This document shows, in pieces, positions 19,990 through 28,576 of a DNA stretch of 64,000 bases. The stretch's first letter is position 1. Every line of letters begins with the position of its first letter. The DNA lies in assembly GCA_020633465.1 (NCBI GenBank), contig JACKDN010000024.1:70001-134000 (forward strand), read 5' to 3'. The position numbers and the translations under genes are program-made. Source of the DNA: Myxococcales bacterium. GTDB taxonomy: Bacteria > Myxococcota_A > Bradymonadia > UBA7976 > UBA1532. Under the pieces are notes generated by a model. That model had not been told where the DNA came from and did not search any database. It saw only the letters and a list, made by a program, of their open reading frames with translations.

Positions 19990-21588
19990 TCACCGCCGCC
20001 GCGCGAAGCGGGGGCGGTGGAGCAGCTCGGCGAGCACCACCGCGTCGACCACCTCGCTCATCGACAGCGGCGCGTCCATCGGGACGGGCCCCGCGTTGCG
20101 GCGCCGCGCCGTCGGCCCCCGGCGCGCCTCGCCCTCGCCGAGGATGTTGGCGCGCACCGCCCGCGCGAGCCGCGCGTGCGCGCCCTGCGACAGGGCGGAC
20201 GCCTCGATGGCCGCGGCGATGACCACGCGCGGATCCTCGACGAACGCGTCGCCCTCGAGCAGCTGAGGGGCCCGCTTGCGGACGCGCGCCCACAGCCCCG
20301 GGCCGAGCTCGAAGTCGTGCACCGCGCTCAGCGGCGCGCCCGCCAGGCTGTCGAAGTGGGTGGTGTAGATCGCCTCGAGCAGATCGACGCCGGGCTCGTA
20401 GAAGCGCCGGGTCGGGATGCGGACGTGTTCGCCGTACATCGTCTGCACCCACAGCGCGTCGGGCGCGCCGTGCGTGCGATCCCAGTCGCGCAGCAGGGCC
20501 TTCGCCTCGACGTCGTAGCCCATGCGCTCGAGCAGCCAGGCGCCGAGCCGCACGCGCAGGTCGGCCGGCGGGTGCTCGGCGACCACCCGCCCGTCGCCGC
20601 CGCCGTGCAGCACGATGACCGCGTCGGGGTCCTCGGGCTGCTCGAAGGCGTGGATCATGCCGCGCAGGGCGGCGGGGCCCAGCAGCAGCGCGGCGACGGC
20701 GTCGGCGACGACCTCGGGTAGCCAGGCGCGGTAGGCGGCGTGGACGTCGAAGATGACCGAGCGGCCCTGCACCCGGGGCAGCCAGGGCGGCTCGCGCGAG
20801 GGCACCAGCGCGCGCAGATCCGCCGCGAAGCCCTCGAGCGCCCAGTACATGACGTGGCCGACCTCGTGCGCGATGGAGGGCCAGCGCAGCAGATCGTCGC
20901 CGAAGTCGTCGGGCACGAAGATGACCGGGTGATCCGGGAAGAGGCCGTAGATGACGGCCTCGCCGCCGGGCACGGCGGGCGCGCACAGCGGGCGCAGCGG
21001 GGGGAAGTCGAGGCCGTGCGCTTCGGTGTACCGCTGCAGCGGGGCCATCAGCGCCTCGGCGATGGCGTCGGCGTCGGCCATCACCTCGCCGAGCTGGCGA
21101 TCGGTGCGCCAGGTGACCAGGGCGTCGAGGGCCTCGGTGCGCACGCGCTCGATGGCCAGCGACTCGAAGAGCGCCTGCTGCGCCTCGGGGGCGAGCACCA
21201 GCTCGACCACGTGGAGGGGATCGTCGGACTGCGCGGCCGCGACCTGCCGGCGGAAGCGCTCGACGAGGGCGTCGACGCGCGCCGCCGTGGCGTCGAGGGC
21301 CTCGCGCACGCGCACCAGGGGCCCGCTGGGGGTGCCCATGCGCTGCTGGGCCTCGGCCAGGGTGCGCTGCAGATCGGTGGCCGCGTCGAGCCCGCCGCGG
21401 AGGCGCTGGCGGATGGTGTCGACCCAGGCGGCGAGCGCCTCGGGGCTCTGCTCGGCGGGCTCGGCCGGGCGGTTCAACGGCGCCTGCGGCGTCGTCGCGT
21501 CGCCCCCGCGCCGGAACAGCCGCCCGAAGATCGAGCGGACGATCTGCAGCACGAAGATCAGCAGGATGATGCGGTCGACGAGCTCCAC
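19990..21588 (-). CDS. Membrane-anchored predicted zinc metallopeptidase
   Basis: 532 aa. An N-terminal membrane anchor (about 5-24, IILLIFVLQIVRSIFGRLF) is followed by a helical region (50-190). A metzincin/gluzincin-like site follows: HEVGH at about residue 240 in SIAHEVGHVMYWAL, with LPEVVADAVAALLLG about 45 residues later as a candidate third-ligand helix (ExxxD). The C-terminus contains no recognised domain. It starts 9 nt after a 58-residue ORF that itself overlaps floA, so it belongs to the nfeD-floA unit. A role in membrane-protein quality control is an inference from the neighbours. The family was not identified. Confidence 0.75.
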   Translation of the reverse strand: MELVDRIILLIFVLQIVRSIFGRLFRRGGDATTPQAPLNRPAEPAEQSPEALAAWVDTIRQRLRGGLDAATDLQRTLAEAQQRMGTPSGPLVRVREALDATAARVDALVERFRRQVAAAQSDDPLHVVELVLAPEAQQALFESLAIERVRTEALDALVTWRTDRQLGEVMADADAIAEALMAPLQRYTEAHGLDFPPLRPLCAPAVPGGEAVIYGLFPDHPVIFVPDDFGDDLLRWPSIAHEVGHVMYWALEGFAADLRALVPSREPPWLPRVQGRSVIFDVHAAYRAWLPEVVADAVAALLLGPAALRGMIHAFEQPEDPDAVIVLHGGGDGRVVAEHPPADLRVRLGAWLLERMGYDVEAKALLRDWDRTHGAPDALWVQTMYGEHVRIPTRRFYEPGVDLLEAIYTTHFDSLAGAPLSAVHDFELGPGLWARVRKRAPQLLEGDAFVEDPRVVIAAAIEASALSQGAHARLARAVRANILGEGEARRGPTARRRNAGPVPMDAPLSMSEVVDAVVLAELLHRPRFARRR

Positions 21589-21597
21589 CGGCCGCCC

Positions 21598-21774
21598 TCA
21601 GCGCTCGTCGTTCGGCGGGGGCGCGGGCGGCTGCGCGCCGGGCGGCGGGCGCCGACGCCGCCAGCGCGCCGCGACCGGCGGACCGATGAGCTGCGCGATG
21701 ACGTAGCGGCGCATCCAGCCCTGGTCGCTGGGCAGCAGGCGCTGCAGCCGCGGCGCGGGGCGACCGGCGCTCAC
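21598..21774 (-). CDS. 58-residue basic/Pro-rich ORF coupled to floA
   Basis: Small ORF from GTG 21774 to TGA 21598. Its GTG shares GTGA with the floA stop (21771-21774), and its stop lies 9 nt before the zincin start, so it fills the only gap in a tightly packed operon. The N-terminal half (LQRLLPSDQGWMRRYVIAQL) could be an amphipathic or membrane-surface helix. The C-terminus is Arg- then Pro-rich. No membrane span, no known family. Supported by position and coupling rather than similarity. Confidence 0.5.
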   Translation of the reverse strand: MSAGRPAPRLQRLLPSDQGWMRRYVIAQLIGPPVAARWRRRRPPPGAQPPAPPPNDER

Positions 21775-22754
21775 CCCTTGGGCCCGTCGTCCTCACCGAG
21801 GTGCGAGATGCGCGTGCGCATGTCGGTGTCGGACTCGATGTTCTTCATCTGCAGGTAGTCCATGTAGCCGATGTTGCCGTTGCGCAGGGCGTCGGCCAGC
21901 GCGCGCGGCACGTCCGCCTCGGCCTCGACCAGCTTGGCGCGCATCTCGTGGACGCGCGCCTTGTTCTCCTGCTCGACGGCGACGGCCATCGCGCGCCGGC
22001 TCTCGGCCTGGGCCTGCGCGATGTTCTTGTCGGCCTCGGCCTGGTCGATCTGCAGCTTGGCGCCGATGTTCGAGCCCACGTCGACGTCGGCGATGTCGAT
22101 CGACAGGATCTCGAAGGCGGTGCCGGCGTCGAGACCCTTCTGCATCACCGTGCGCGAGATGAGATCGGGGTTCTCGAGCACCGCCTTGTGGCTGGCCGCC
22201 GAGCCGATGGTGGTGACGATGCCCTCGCCCACGCGGGCGAGGATGGTCTCTTCGCCCGCGCCGCCGACGAGGCGCTCGATGTTGGCCCGCAGCGTGATGC
22301 GGCTGAGCGCGATGAGCTGGATGCCGTCGGCCGCCACCGCCGCCACCTTGGGCGTCTGGATGACCTTCGGGTTGACGCTCATCTTGACCGCCTCGAGCAC
22401 GTCGCGGCCGGCGAGGTCGATGGCCGCGGCGCGCGCGAAGGACAGGTTGATGCCCGCCTTCTGCGCCGAGATGAGCGCGAAGACCACGCGGTCGACGTGG
22501 CCGCCCGCCAGGTAGTGGGCCTCGAGCTGGCCGACCGGCACGTCGATGCCCGCCTTCACGCCCGAGATGCGCGGGTTCACGATCAGCGCCGGCGGCACCC
22601 GGCGCAGGCGCATCGCGATCAGCTGCGAGATGCTGACGCCCGCGCCGGAGAAGGTGGCCGCCACCCAGAGGCCCACCGGCACGAAGTAGAAGAAGACGCC
22701 GACGCCGATCAGCCCAGCGACGCCCATGACCAGCAACATGACCCCATCACCCAT
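21771..22754 (-). CDS. floA: Flotillin-like protein FloA (UPF0365)
   Basis: 327 aa. An N-terminal membrane hairpin (about 4-45) is followed by the SPFH-like region and a C-terminal Ala/Glu-rich coiled coil (IDQAEADKNIAQAQAESRRA), as in Bacillus FloA (YqfA). FloA scaffolds functional membrane microdomains. Its usual partner, the NfeD-family membrane protein, is encoded 27 nt upstream. The C-terminus NGNIGYMDYLQMKNI is characteristic of the family. Confidence 0.95.
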   Translation of the reverse strand: MGDGVMLLVMGVAGLIGVGVFFYFVPVGLWVAATFSGAGVSISQLIAMRLRRVPPALIVNPRISGVKAGIDVPVGQLEAHYLAGGHVDRVVFALISAQKAGINLSFARAAAIDLAGRDVLEAVKMSVNPKVIQTPKVAAVAADGIQLIALSRITLRANIERLVGGAGEETILARVGEGIVTTIGSAASHKAVLENPDLISRTVMQKGLDAGTAFEILSIDIADVDVGSNIGAKLQIDQAEADKNIAQAQAESRRAMAVAVEQENKARVHEMRAKLVEAEADVPRALADALRNGNIGYMDYLQMKNIESDTDMRTRISHLGEDDGPKG

Positions 22755-22781
22755 CGCGTTCGCCTCTTCTGCCCGATCTCG

Positions 22782-24299
22782 TCAGGCTGTCGCGTCGTCG
22801 GCTTCGACGACCACTCGGACCCCTTCGACCTGCACCACCCGCACGGTCGTGCCGCGCTCGATCCACCCGTGCGCGCTGACCACGTCCACCAGATCGCCGT
22901 CGATGCGCGCCTTCCCCGCCGGGCGCAGGTCGGTCGTCGCCTGCCCCGTCCGGTCGAGGTAGCGGCCGAGCTCGCGGTCCGGCGCCGTCCAGTCCTCGTC
23001 GGTGGACGCCGGCGCGGGCGCGCCCCGCCCCAGCGTGGTCTCGAGCACCAGCCAGCGCCCGATCGGGGCCCGCGGCAGGAACTTCATCAGGATGATCATG
23101 CCCAGCACGGTGCCGGCGAGGGAGAGCATGACCGTGGCCGCGGCCGCGTTGACCGCGCCGACGTTCCAGGACGTGGACAGGGGCAGGCCCAGCATCGCCA
23201 TGATCAGGCTGATCGCCACCAACGCGATGCCGATCACGCCCGACACGCCGAAGCCCGGGAACACGAAGACCTCGAGGCCGAGCGCGACGAGGCCGAGGCC
23301 GAAGAGCACGACCTCCTCCCAGCCGGCGAGGTCGACCACCATGTGCCCGCCGAAGAACAGCAGCAGGCACAGCAGGCCGATGCCGCCGGCGAAGCCGAAG
23401 CCGGGCGTGTAGAACTCGAGCAGCAGGCCCAGCATGCCGATCGACATCAGCAGCCCGCTGACCACCGGATCGGTGAGGAAGCGGGCGACCTTCTCGGCCC
23501 AGTTGGTGGACGGGCGCACGCGCTCGGCGTCGGCGAGGCCCAGCGCGTCGATCAGATCGTCGAGCGAGTTGAGCCGCGCGCTGGCGACGCCCACCTCGAG
23601 CGCCTTGTCGGTGGTCAGCGTCAGCAGCTTGCCCTTGGGGCTGACCCCGGGGACGACGACGTCGGCGTCGACCATCGCCTCGGCGAGGATGCCCGCGCGC
23701 CCCTTGGCCTCGGCCGTCGAGCGCATCTCGGAGCGCATGTAGCTGACCATCTTCTCGCCGACCGCCTTGGCTTCGCCGCCCTGCACCTGGATCGGCGTGG
23801 CGGCGCCCATGCTGCCGCCCGGCGTGAAGACGATGTAGTCGGTGGCGAGGCTGATGAGGGCGCCCGCGCTGATGGCGCGGCGATCGACGAAGGCCACCGT
23901 GGGCACCTGGGCGCCGAGCAGGGCGTCGCGGATCTTCACGGCGGCGTCGACGCGCCCGCCGAAGGTGTCGACGTCGAGGATGACGACCGCCGCGCCGGCG
24001 GCCTCTTCGAGCGCGCGGTCGATGAAGGGCGCGAGGCCGAGATCGATGGTGCCCTCGACGGGGATGATGACGACGCGCCGCCCCTTGCCGCCGTCCTCGG
24101 CCAGGCGGGGCAGCGGGGGCGCGGCCTTCTTCACGAAGGGCTCGGTCGCGGCGGCGTCGTCCGCGTCGGCGGCGTCACCGGCGCCCGCGTCGGCCACGCC
24201 GCCGTCCGCGGCGCCCGCGTCGGCCCCCACCGCGGGCATCGAGGCGCCGAGGATGCCGGTGGCCAGCGCGATCCACCAGGCCAGGAAACGTACCTTCAC
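22782..24299 (-). CDS. nfeD: NfeD family membrane-bound serine protease (NfeD1b type)
   Basis: 505 aa from GTG 24299. AGGAGG lies 9 nt upstream, and the protein then starts with a signal peptide (RFLAWWIALATGILGASM). The frame is open further upstream but without a ribosome site. An Asp/Ala-rich linker (DAGAADGGVADAG) is followed by a ClpP/SDH-like protease domain (about 80-265). The predicted Ser lies in AISAGALISLATD and the Lys in GEKMVSYMRSEMR. Four or five membrane helices (about 310-430) and an OB-fold NfeD domain (about 445-505) follow. It is paired with floA as in many genomes and is likely to process proteins in flotillin microdomains. Confidence 0.92.
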   Translation of the reverse strand: MKVRFLAWWIALATGILGASMPAVGADAGAADGGVADAGAGDAADADDAAATEPFVKKAAPPLPRLAEDGGKGRRVVIIPVEGTIDLGLAPFIDRALEEAAGAAVVILDVDTFGGRVDAAVKIRDALLGAQVPTVAFVDRRAISAGALISLATDYIVFTPGGSMGAATPIQVQGGEAKAVGEKMVSYMRSEMRSTAEAKGRAGILAEAMVDADVVVPGVSPKGKLLTLTTDKALEVGVASARLNSLDDLIDALGLADAERVRPSTNWAEKVARFLTDPVVSGLLMSIGMLGLLLEFYTPGFGFAGGIGLLCLLLFFGGHMVVDLAGWEEVVLFGLGLVALGLEVFVFPGFGVSGVIGIALVAISLIMAMLGLPLSTSWNVGAVNAAAATVMLSLAGTVLGMIILMKFLPRAPIGRWLVLETTLGRGAPAPASTDEDWTAPDRELGRYLDRTGQATTDLRPAGKARIDGDLVDVVSAHGWIERGTTVRVVQVEGVRVVVEADDATA

Positions 24300-24451
24300 C
24301 GACCTCGACCTCCTGTGCGGCCTCACCTTGGCACCGGCCCCCGCGGGGCGCAACCGACTCGGTTTTTGCGTTCCCCGACGCGCTTGAAATACATCGACGG
24401 AGGGTCTGGTTTCTCCGAGCAGGTCGACGCCCCCCGAGCCGAAGTCACGCG

Positions 24452-25294
24452 ATGCACCGCCTCCTCATCATCGTCACCCTCAGCCTCGCCCCGACGGAAG
24501 GGGCGCTGGCCGATCCCGACGGGGAGACCGACTGTCGGGCGCACGAGGGCGCGGACGAGATGGTGCTGCGGGGCGACGAGTTCCAGATCGCCGGCTACGA
24601 CAGCGACAACGGCGTGGTGGCGGTGCGCGTGACGCGCGAGCTCGAGCCGGTGGCCGGACGCCGCGGCCGGGTGCGGCTGCTGGGCGCCGACGACGATCTG
24701 CACCTGCCGATGCGGCCGGCGTCCTTCCAGCTGGCGCTCGAGGCGGGGCAGACGCAGGCGCTCGAGCTGGTGATGAAGGTGCACCGCGTCGAGGCGGCGA
24801 CGCGCCCGGTCGTCACCCGCGAGGATTGCGCCGACGTGATGCCCGATCGCGTCGAGCTGAAGTCGGGGCAGCTGGTGCTGGCCGAGCGCGATCTGCACCG
24901 CCCCCTGCAACCCGAGCCGATCATCGAGGTGCGCGTGCGCCTCGGCCCGGCGCAGGCCCAGGTGCCGGGCAGCGCGCTCGACCCCACCGTCCAGCGCCAG
25001 GTGCAGTTCCTCGCCGAGACCTGCCTGCGGCAGGCGCTGGGCGGCACGCCCATGGTGCGCGGCGCCCTGACGCTCGAGCTGCGCACCTCGCCCATCGGCC
25101 AGCCGGTGCGGCCCCGCATCGTCGTCGACGGGCTGGTCAACAAGCCCCTGTCTCACTGCCTCGTGCGGACGCTGTTCGAGGATCCGCTGTGGAAGCGGGT
25201 GAGCCCGGGCACCCACCTGTTCGTCCCGCTGTACTTCATGGGCAGCCGCTCGCTGCCCCCCCAGGACGAGGACGCGCCGCCGGGGCTGCCCTGA
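24452..25294 (+). CDS. Exported protein with AgmX/PglI-like C-terminal domain (tentative)
   Basis: 280 aa. A short signal peptide (HRLLIIVTLSLAPTEGALA) is followed by a beta-rich middle. The C-terminal region (about 180-270) has two cysteines (ETCLRQAL, SHCLVRTLF) and the pattern L..P...G.l.l....i...G.......v.....s...C........W. That pattern resembles the AgmX/PglI C-terminal domain common in myxobacteria. I offer this only as a resemblance. It is divergent from nfeD and convergent with the signal-peptidase-like gene, and stands alone. Confidence 0.7.
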   Translation: MHRLLIIVTLSLAPTEGALADPDGETDCRAHEGADEMVLRGDEFQIAGYDSDNGVVAVRVTRELEPVAGRRGRVRLLGADDDLHLPMRPASFQLALEAGQTQALELVMKVHRVEAATRPVVTREDCADVMPDRVELKSGQLVLAERDLHRPLQPEPIIEVRVRLGPAQAQVPGSALDPTVQRQVQFLAETCLRQALGGTPMVRGALTLELRTSPIGQPVRPRIVVDGLVNKPLSHCLVRTLFEDPLWKRVSPGTHLFVPLYFMGSRSLPPQDEDAPPGLP

Positions 25295-25310
25295 GGCGCC
25301 GCCGGCGGGC

Positions 25311-26024
25311 CTACTCGGCGGCGCTCGCCGGGCGCTGGCTGTCGAGGCGCAGGAAGGCGCCCCACGGGGGGCGGCCGTCGACCGGCTCGACGCGCGCGTC
25401 GCCGTACCACATGAGGTAGCGCACCACGCCGCGCACCCACGCGCGCGGCACGACGCCGGCGAGCTCGTCGAGCGGGCAGGTGCGCCGGTTGTCGCACAGC
25501 AGGAACAGGTGGCCGGAGGGCACCTCGAGCGTCGGCAGGTCGATGCTCCAGGGGCGCGCCGCGCCGACGTGATCGCCCAGCGCGGCGTGGCGCCGGCCGT
25601 CCTCGAAGCGCTCGACGAACAGCTGCTGCCGCCGGGGGCGCTCGGCGTCGCCCGCGTGATCCTCGTAGTACGCGAAGGTGCCGGCGGTGCGCGTCTCGAG
25701 CGGCAGCTCGTTGCGCAGCAGCACCCCCTCGGCGGTGCCCACCGTGTCGCCCGGCACCGCGAGGACGCGGCGCAGCACCGCGCGATCGCCGTGCTGCACC
25801 AGCACCACGTCGCCCGGCTGCGGCGTGGCGCGCCGCACCACCAGCAGGACGTCGCCCTCGAGCACGTTGGGGGCCATCGTGTTGCCCCGCACCTGCACCA
25901 GCTCGACCAGGAACAGACGCACGCCGACGAGGCCGACGATCACCAGGAAGATCAGCCACTTGACCAAGCCGCGCACGGGCAGGCGGCGCTTGGGCGTCGG
26001 CCCGATGACCAGGCGCTCGCCCAT
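25311..26024 (-). CDS. Signal peptidase I-like protein with both catalytic residues replaced
   Basis: 237 aa from ATG 26024. One membrane helix (about 21-40) is followed by an S26 fold with the conserved boxes in order. Box B reads GNTMAPNVLEGDVLLV, where active LepB has GxSMxPTL. Box D reads LRRVLAVPGD, where active enzymes have KRVxGLPGD. Box E reads LCDNRRTCPLDE, then AWVRGVVRYLMW. The nucleophile Ser is thus Thr49 and the general-base Lys is Arg85. It is probably catalytically dead, or altered, while retaining the substrate-binding fold. Its start overlaps the preceding gene's stop by one base (TGATG), so it is the last gene of the nusB-rib unit. Confidence 0.85.
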   Translation of the reverse strand: MGERLVIGPTPKRRLPVRGLVKWLIFLVIVGLVGVRLFLVELVQVRGNTMAPNVLEGDVLLVVRRATPQPGDVVLVQHGDRAVLRRVLAVPGDTVGTAEGVLLRNELPLETRTAGTFAYYEDHAGDAERPRRQQLFVERFEDGRRHAALGDHVGAARPWSIDLPTLEVPSGHLFLLCDNRRTCPLDELAGVVPRAWVRGVVRYLMWYGDARVEPVDGRPPWGAFLRLDSQRPASAAE

Positions 26025-26425
26025 CAGGGCACCTCGGGCGCGAAGAGCGTCGCGCCGCCGTCGAAGGCGCGCGCCACCTCGGCGGCGGTCAGCCCGAAGT
26101 CCTCGGGGCAAAGGCCCGGGGCGCCGGCCCCCAGCTCGCGCACGGCCCGGGCCAGATCGGCGGCCGTCGCCGCGCCGACGCGCCAGATCAGCACGCGCCC
26201 GGCGGGCAGCAGGCGCCAGGGGGGCAGCAGCAGCGGGCCTTCGGTGGGCACGCGCCCGGCGCGCACGAGGCGAGAGATGGGGCCACCGAGGCGCCAGTCG
26301 ACCCACGCGGCGAGGCCGGCGAGGGGCCGCGCGCCCACGCGGACGGCCAACAGCAGCGGATCGCAGGGATGCGCGCGCAGGCCCGCCAGGTTGGCCGGCG
26401 GGCGCGGGGCGGGCGCGGTGGTCAC
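26024..26425 (-). CDS. Small conserved-looking protein, possible M17 N-terminal-like fold
   Basis: 133 aa from GTG 26425, which shares GTGA with the nusB stop. It ends one base into the signal-peptidase-like start. It has no signal or membrane span. The pattern DPLLLAVRVGARPLAGLAAWVDWRLGG, read in two parts, and LLPAGRVLIWRVG recall the N-terminal macro-like domain of leucyl aminopeptidases (M17), but no catalytic domain follows. Coupling on both sides is the main evidence that it is real. The function is unknown. Confidence 0.6.
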   Translation of the reverse strand: MTTAPAPRPPANLAGLRAHPCDPLLLAVRVGARPLAGLAAWVDWRLGGPISRLVRAGRVPTEGPLLLPPWRLLPAGRVLIWRVGAATAADLARAVRELGAGAPGLCPEDFGLTAAEVARAFDGGATLFAPEVP

Positions 26426-26931
26426 ACCCGCTCGAGGTCCTGCGCGATGCGGTCGAGGATGCCGTTGACGAACTTGCCCGAGTCCTCGGTGCCGAAGCGC
26501 TTCGCGAGCTCGATGGCCTCGTTCAGCGTGGCGCGGCCCGGCACGTCCGACTCGAAGGCGAGCTCGAAGGCCGCCATGCGCAGGATGTTGCGGTCGACGC
26601 GGTTCATGCGCGCCAGCTTCCAGTTCTGCGAGCAGCGCTGGATGAGATCGTCGATCGCGCCGTAATGCGCGAAGACGCCGCGGACCAGGCGCTCGACGAA
26701 GGCCCAGGGCTGACCGCCATCGGCGAGCAGGCGGCGGGCGGTCTTGATCGTGCCGCCCTTCGACTCCGTCTCGTCGTCGTCGGCGAGCAGGGCGAGGATC
26801 ACCTCGTCGTCGTCCCGCAGCTTGTCGTGGAACGCGGCGAGGGCCTCGTCGGCGGTGTCCAGCCGGGCGGCGTCGGCGGCGAAGAGCACCGCCAGAGCCA
26901 CCTCGCGCGCGGCGCGGCGTGCCGAGATCAC
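26422..26931 (-). CDS. nusB: Transcription antitermination factor NusB
   Basis: 169 aa from GTG 26931. An all-helical NusB fold: RAAREVALAVLFAADAA at the N-terminus (Arg-rich boxA-binding region), then VDRNILRMAAFEL, ATLNEAIELAKRFG and SGKFVNGILDRIAQDL, all family hallmarks. With NusE it binds boxA RNA, and two boxA-like sites lie in this window's rRNA operon. Its start shares GTGA with the ribH stop. ribH-nusB is a widely conserved pair. Confidence 0.96.
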   Translation of the reverse strand: MISARRAAREVALAVLFAADAARLDTADEALAAFHDKLRDDDEVILALLADDDETESKGGTIKTARRLLADGGQPWAFVERLVRGVFAHYGAIDDLIQRCSQNWKLARMNRVDRNILRMAAFELAFESDVPGRATLNEAIELAKRFGTEDSGKFVNGILDRIAQDLERV

Positions 26932-27413
26932 GTGCCCTCCTCACCCTCCAGCCGGGCGAACAGATCGGCCATCTCGATGGCCGCCAGCGCCGCCTCGGCG
27001 CCCTTGTTGCCGGCCTTGGTGCCGGCCCGCTCGATCGCCTGCTCGATGGTGTCGCAGGTCAAGAGGCCGAAGGCCACGGGCAGGCCGTGGTGCAGGCCGA
27101 CCTGGGCGATGCCCTTGGTCGCCTCGTTGGCCACGAAGTCGAAGTGGGGCGTCGAGCCGCGGATGACCGCGCCGAGCACGATGATCGCGTCGAAGCGCTC
27201 GGTCTCGGCCACCTTCTGCACCACGATGGGCAGCTCGAAGCCGCCCGGCGCGCGGAAGATGGCGATGTCGTCGGCGCTGCCGCCGTGGCGCACGATCGCG
27301 TCGATGGCGCCGCGCTCGAGGTGCTCGACGATGAAGCTGTTGAAGCGGCCGACCACCAACGCGAAGCGGCGGCCGGCGGCGGTCAGGTGACCTTCGAAAG
27401 TCTTGATGCTCAC
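26928..27413 (-). CDS. ribH: 6,7-dimethyl-8-ribityllumazine synthase
   Basis: 161 aa from GTG 27413, which shares GTGA with the ribBX stop. It condenses the ribitylamino-uracil intermediate with dihydroxybutanone phosphate. Visible are FALVVGRFNSFIVEHL, APGGFELPIVVQKVAE, VLGAVIRGSTPHFDFVANE and the C-terminal AGTKAGNKGAEAALAAIEM. The catalytic His lies in the STPHFDFV segment. Such enzymes form 60-mers or pentamers. Confidence 0.97.
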   Translation of the reverse strand: MSIKTFEGHLTAAGRRFALVVGRFNSFIVEHLERGAIDAIVRHGGSADDIAIFRAPGGFELPIVVQKVAETERFDAIIVLGAVIRGSTPHFDFVANEATKGIAQVGLHHGLPVAFGLLTCDTIEQAIERAGTKAGNKGAEAALAAIEMADLFARLEGEEGT

Positions 27414-28576
27414 GACGAGGCCTCGTCTCCTTCGGGGGTTCGCGGCGGGATGGGCAGGGTGTCGACCACGGTCAGCCCGTAGGCCTCGATGCCGACGATG
27501 GGCGCGCGGATGGTCGACACCAGGCGCAGCTGGCGCACGTTCTGGTCGAGCAGGATCTGGGCGCCGATGCCGAACTCGCGCAGATCGGGGCGCAGGCCGA
27601 TCTGGCCGCGGTCCACCTCGGGCGCAGGGTGGCCGGCCATGCGGGCGATCTCGGACTGCAGCCGCGGCGCGGGCTTCTGCAGGTACACCAGCACGCCGCA
27701 GCCGGCCTCGTTGATGGCGCGCAGGGCGTACTCGAGCTTCCAGCGGCTGTCGGTGTCGCCGCAGCGGAAGACGTCACCCAACACGCTCTCCTGGTGGACG
27801 CGGCCCAGCACCGGCGCGTCCTCGAGCGGCTGCCCCTTCACCAGGGCGAGGTGCTCGAGATCGTCGACCGTCGTGCGGTAGGTGACGGCCTTGAAGGTGC
27901 CCATCTCGGCGATCTGCACCTCGACCTCGCCCACCGCCTCGACGAGGCGCTCGCGCACCAGGCGGTAGCGGATGAGATCGGCCACCGAGAGGATCTTCAG
28001 GTCGTGGGCACGCGCGAAGACCTCGAGCTGCGGGCGGCGCGCCATCGTGCCGTCGTCGTTCATGATCTCGCAGATGACGCCGGCGGGCTCGAGCCCGGCG
28101 AGGCGGGCGAGATCGACGCTGCCCTCGGTCTGCCCGGTGCGCACGAGGACGCCGCCCTCCTTGGAGCGCAGCGGGAAGATGTGGCCCGGGCGCACGACGT
28201 CGCCGGGGCGCGCGTCGCGGGCGACGGCGGCGCGGATGGTGGTGGCGCGGTCGGCGGCGCTGATGCCGGTGGTCACGCCGCGGGCGGCCTCGATGCTGAC
28301 GGTGAACGCGGTACCGAAGCCGCTGCGGTTCTCGGCCACCATCATCGGCAGGTCGAGCTGGTCGCAGCGATCGGGCGTCAGCGACAGGCAGATCAGGCCG
28401 CGGCCGTGCGTCGCCATGAAGTTGATGGCGTCGGGCGTGCACAGCTCGGCCGCCATCACGAGGTCGCCCTCGTTCTCGCGATCCTCGTCGTCGGTGAGGA
28501 TGACCATCCGGCCGTTGCGGACGTCGGCGATGGCCGCCTCGACCCGCGCGATGGCCGCCTGCTCTTCCTTCTTCAC
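27410..28576 (-). CDS. ribB: DHBP synthase with degenerate GTP cyclohydrolase II domain (RibBX-like)
   Basis: 388 aa from GTG 28576. The N-terminal half (1-205) is a complete 3,4-dihydroxy-2-butanone-4-phosphate synthase: DDEDRENEGDLVMAAE, THGRGLICLSLT, GHIFPLRSKEGG and CEIMNDDGTMAR. The C-terminal half has the RibA fold but not its active site. Where RibA has three zinc cysteines (SEC ... RCDCG), this has HQESV ... RCGDT, and the GRNIGL-type catalytic loop reads KPAPRL. GTP cyclohydrolase activity is therefore unlikely, so a separate ribA must exist outside this window. RibB fused to a dead RibA domain has been described as RibBX. Confidence 0.93.
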   Translation of the reverse strand: MKKEEQAAIARVEAAIADVRNGRMVILTDDEDRENEGDLVMAAELCTPDAINFMATHGRGLICLSLTPDRCDQLDLPMMVAENRSGFGTAFTVSIEAARGVTTGISAADRATTIRAAVARDARPGDVVRPGHIFPLRSKEGGVLVRTGQTEGSVDLARLAGLEPAGVICEIMNDDGTMARRPQLEVFARAHDLKILSVADLIRYRLVRERLVEAVGEVEVQIAEMGTFKAVTYRTTVDDLEHLALVKGQPLEDAPVLGRVHQESVLGDVFRCGDTDSRWKLEYALRAINEAGCGVLVYLQKPAPRLQSEIARMAGHPAPEVDRGQIGLRPDLREFGIGAQILLDQNVRQLRLVSTIRAPIVGIEAYGLTVVDTLPIPPRTPEGDEASS

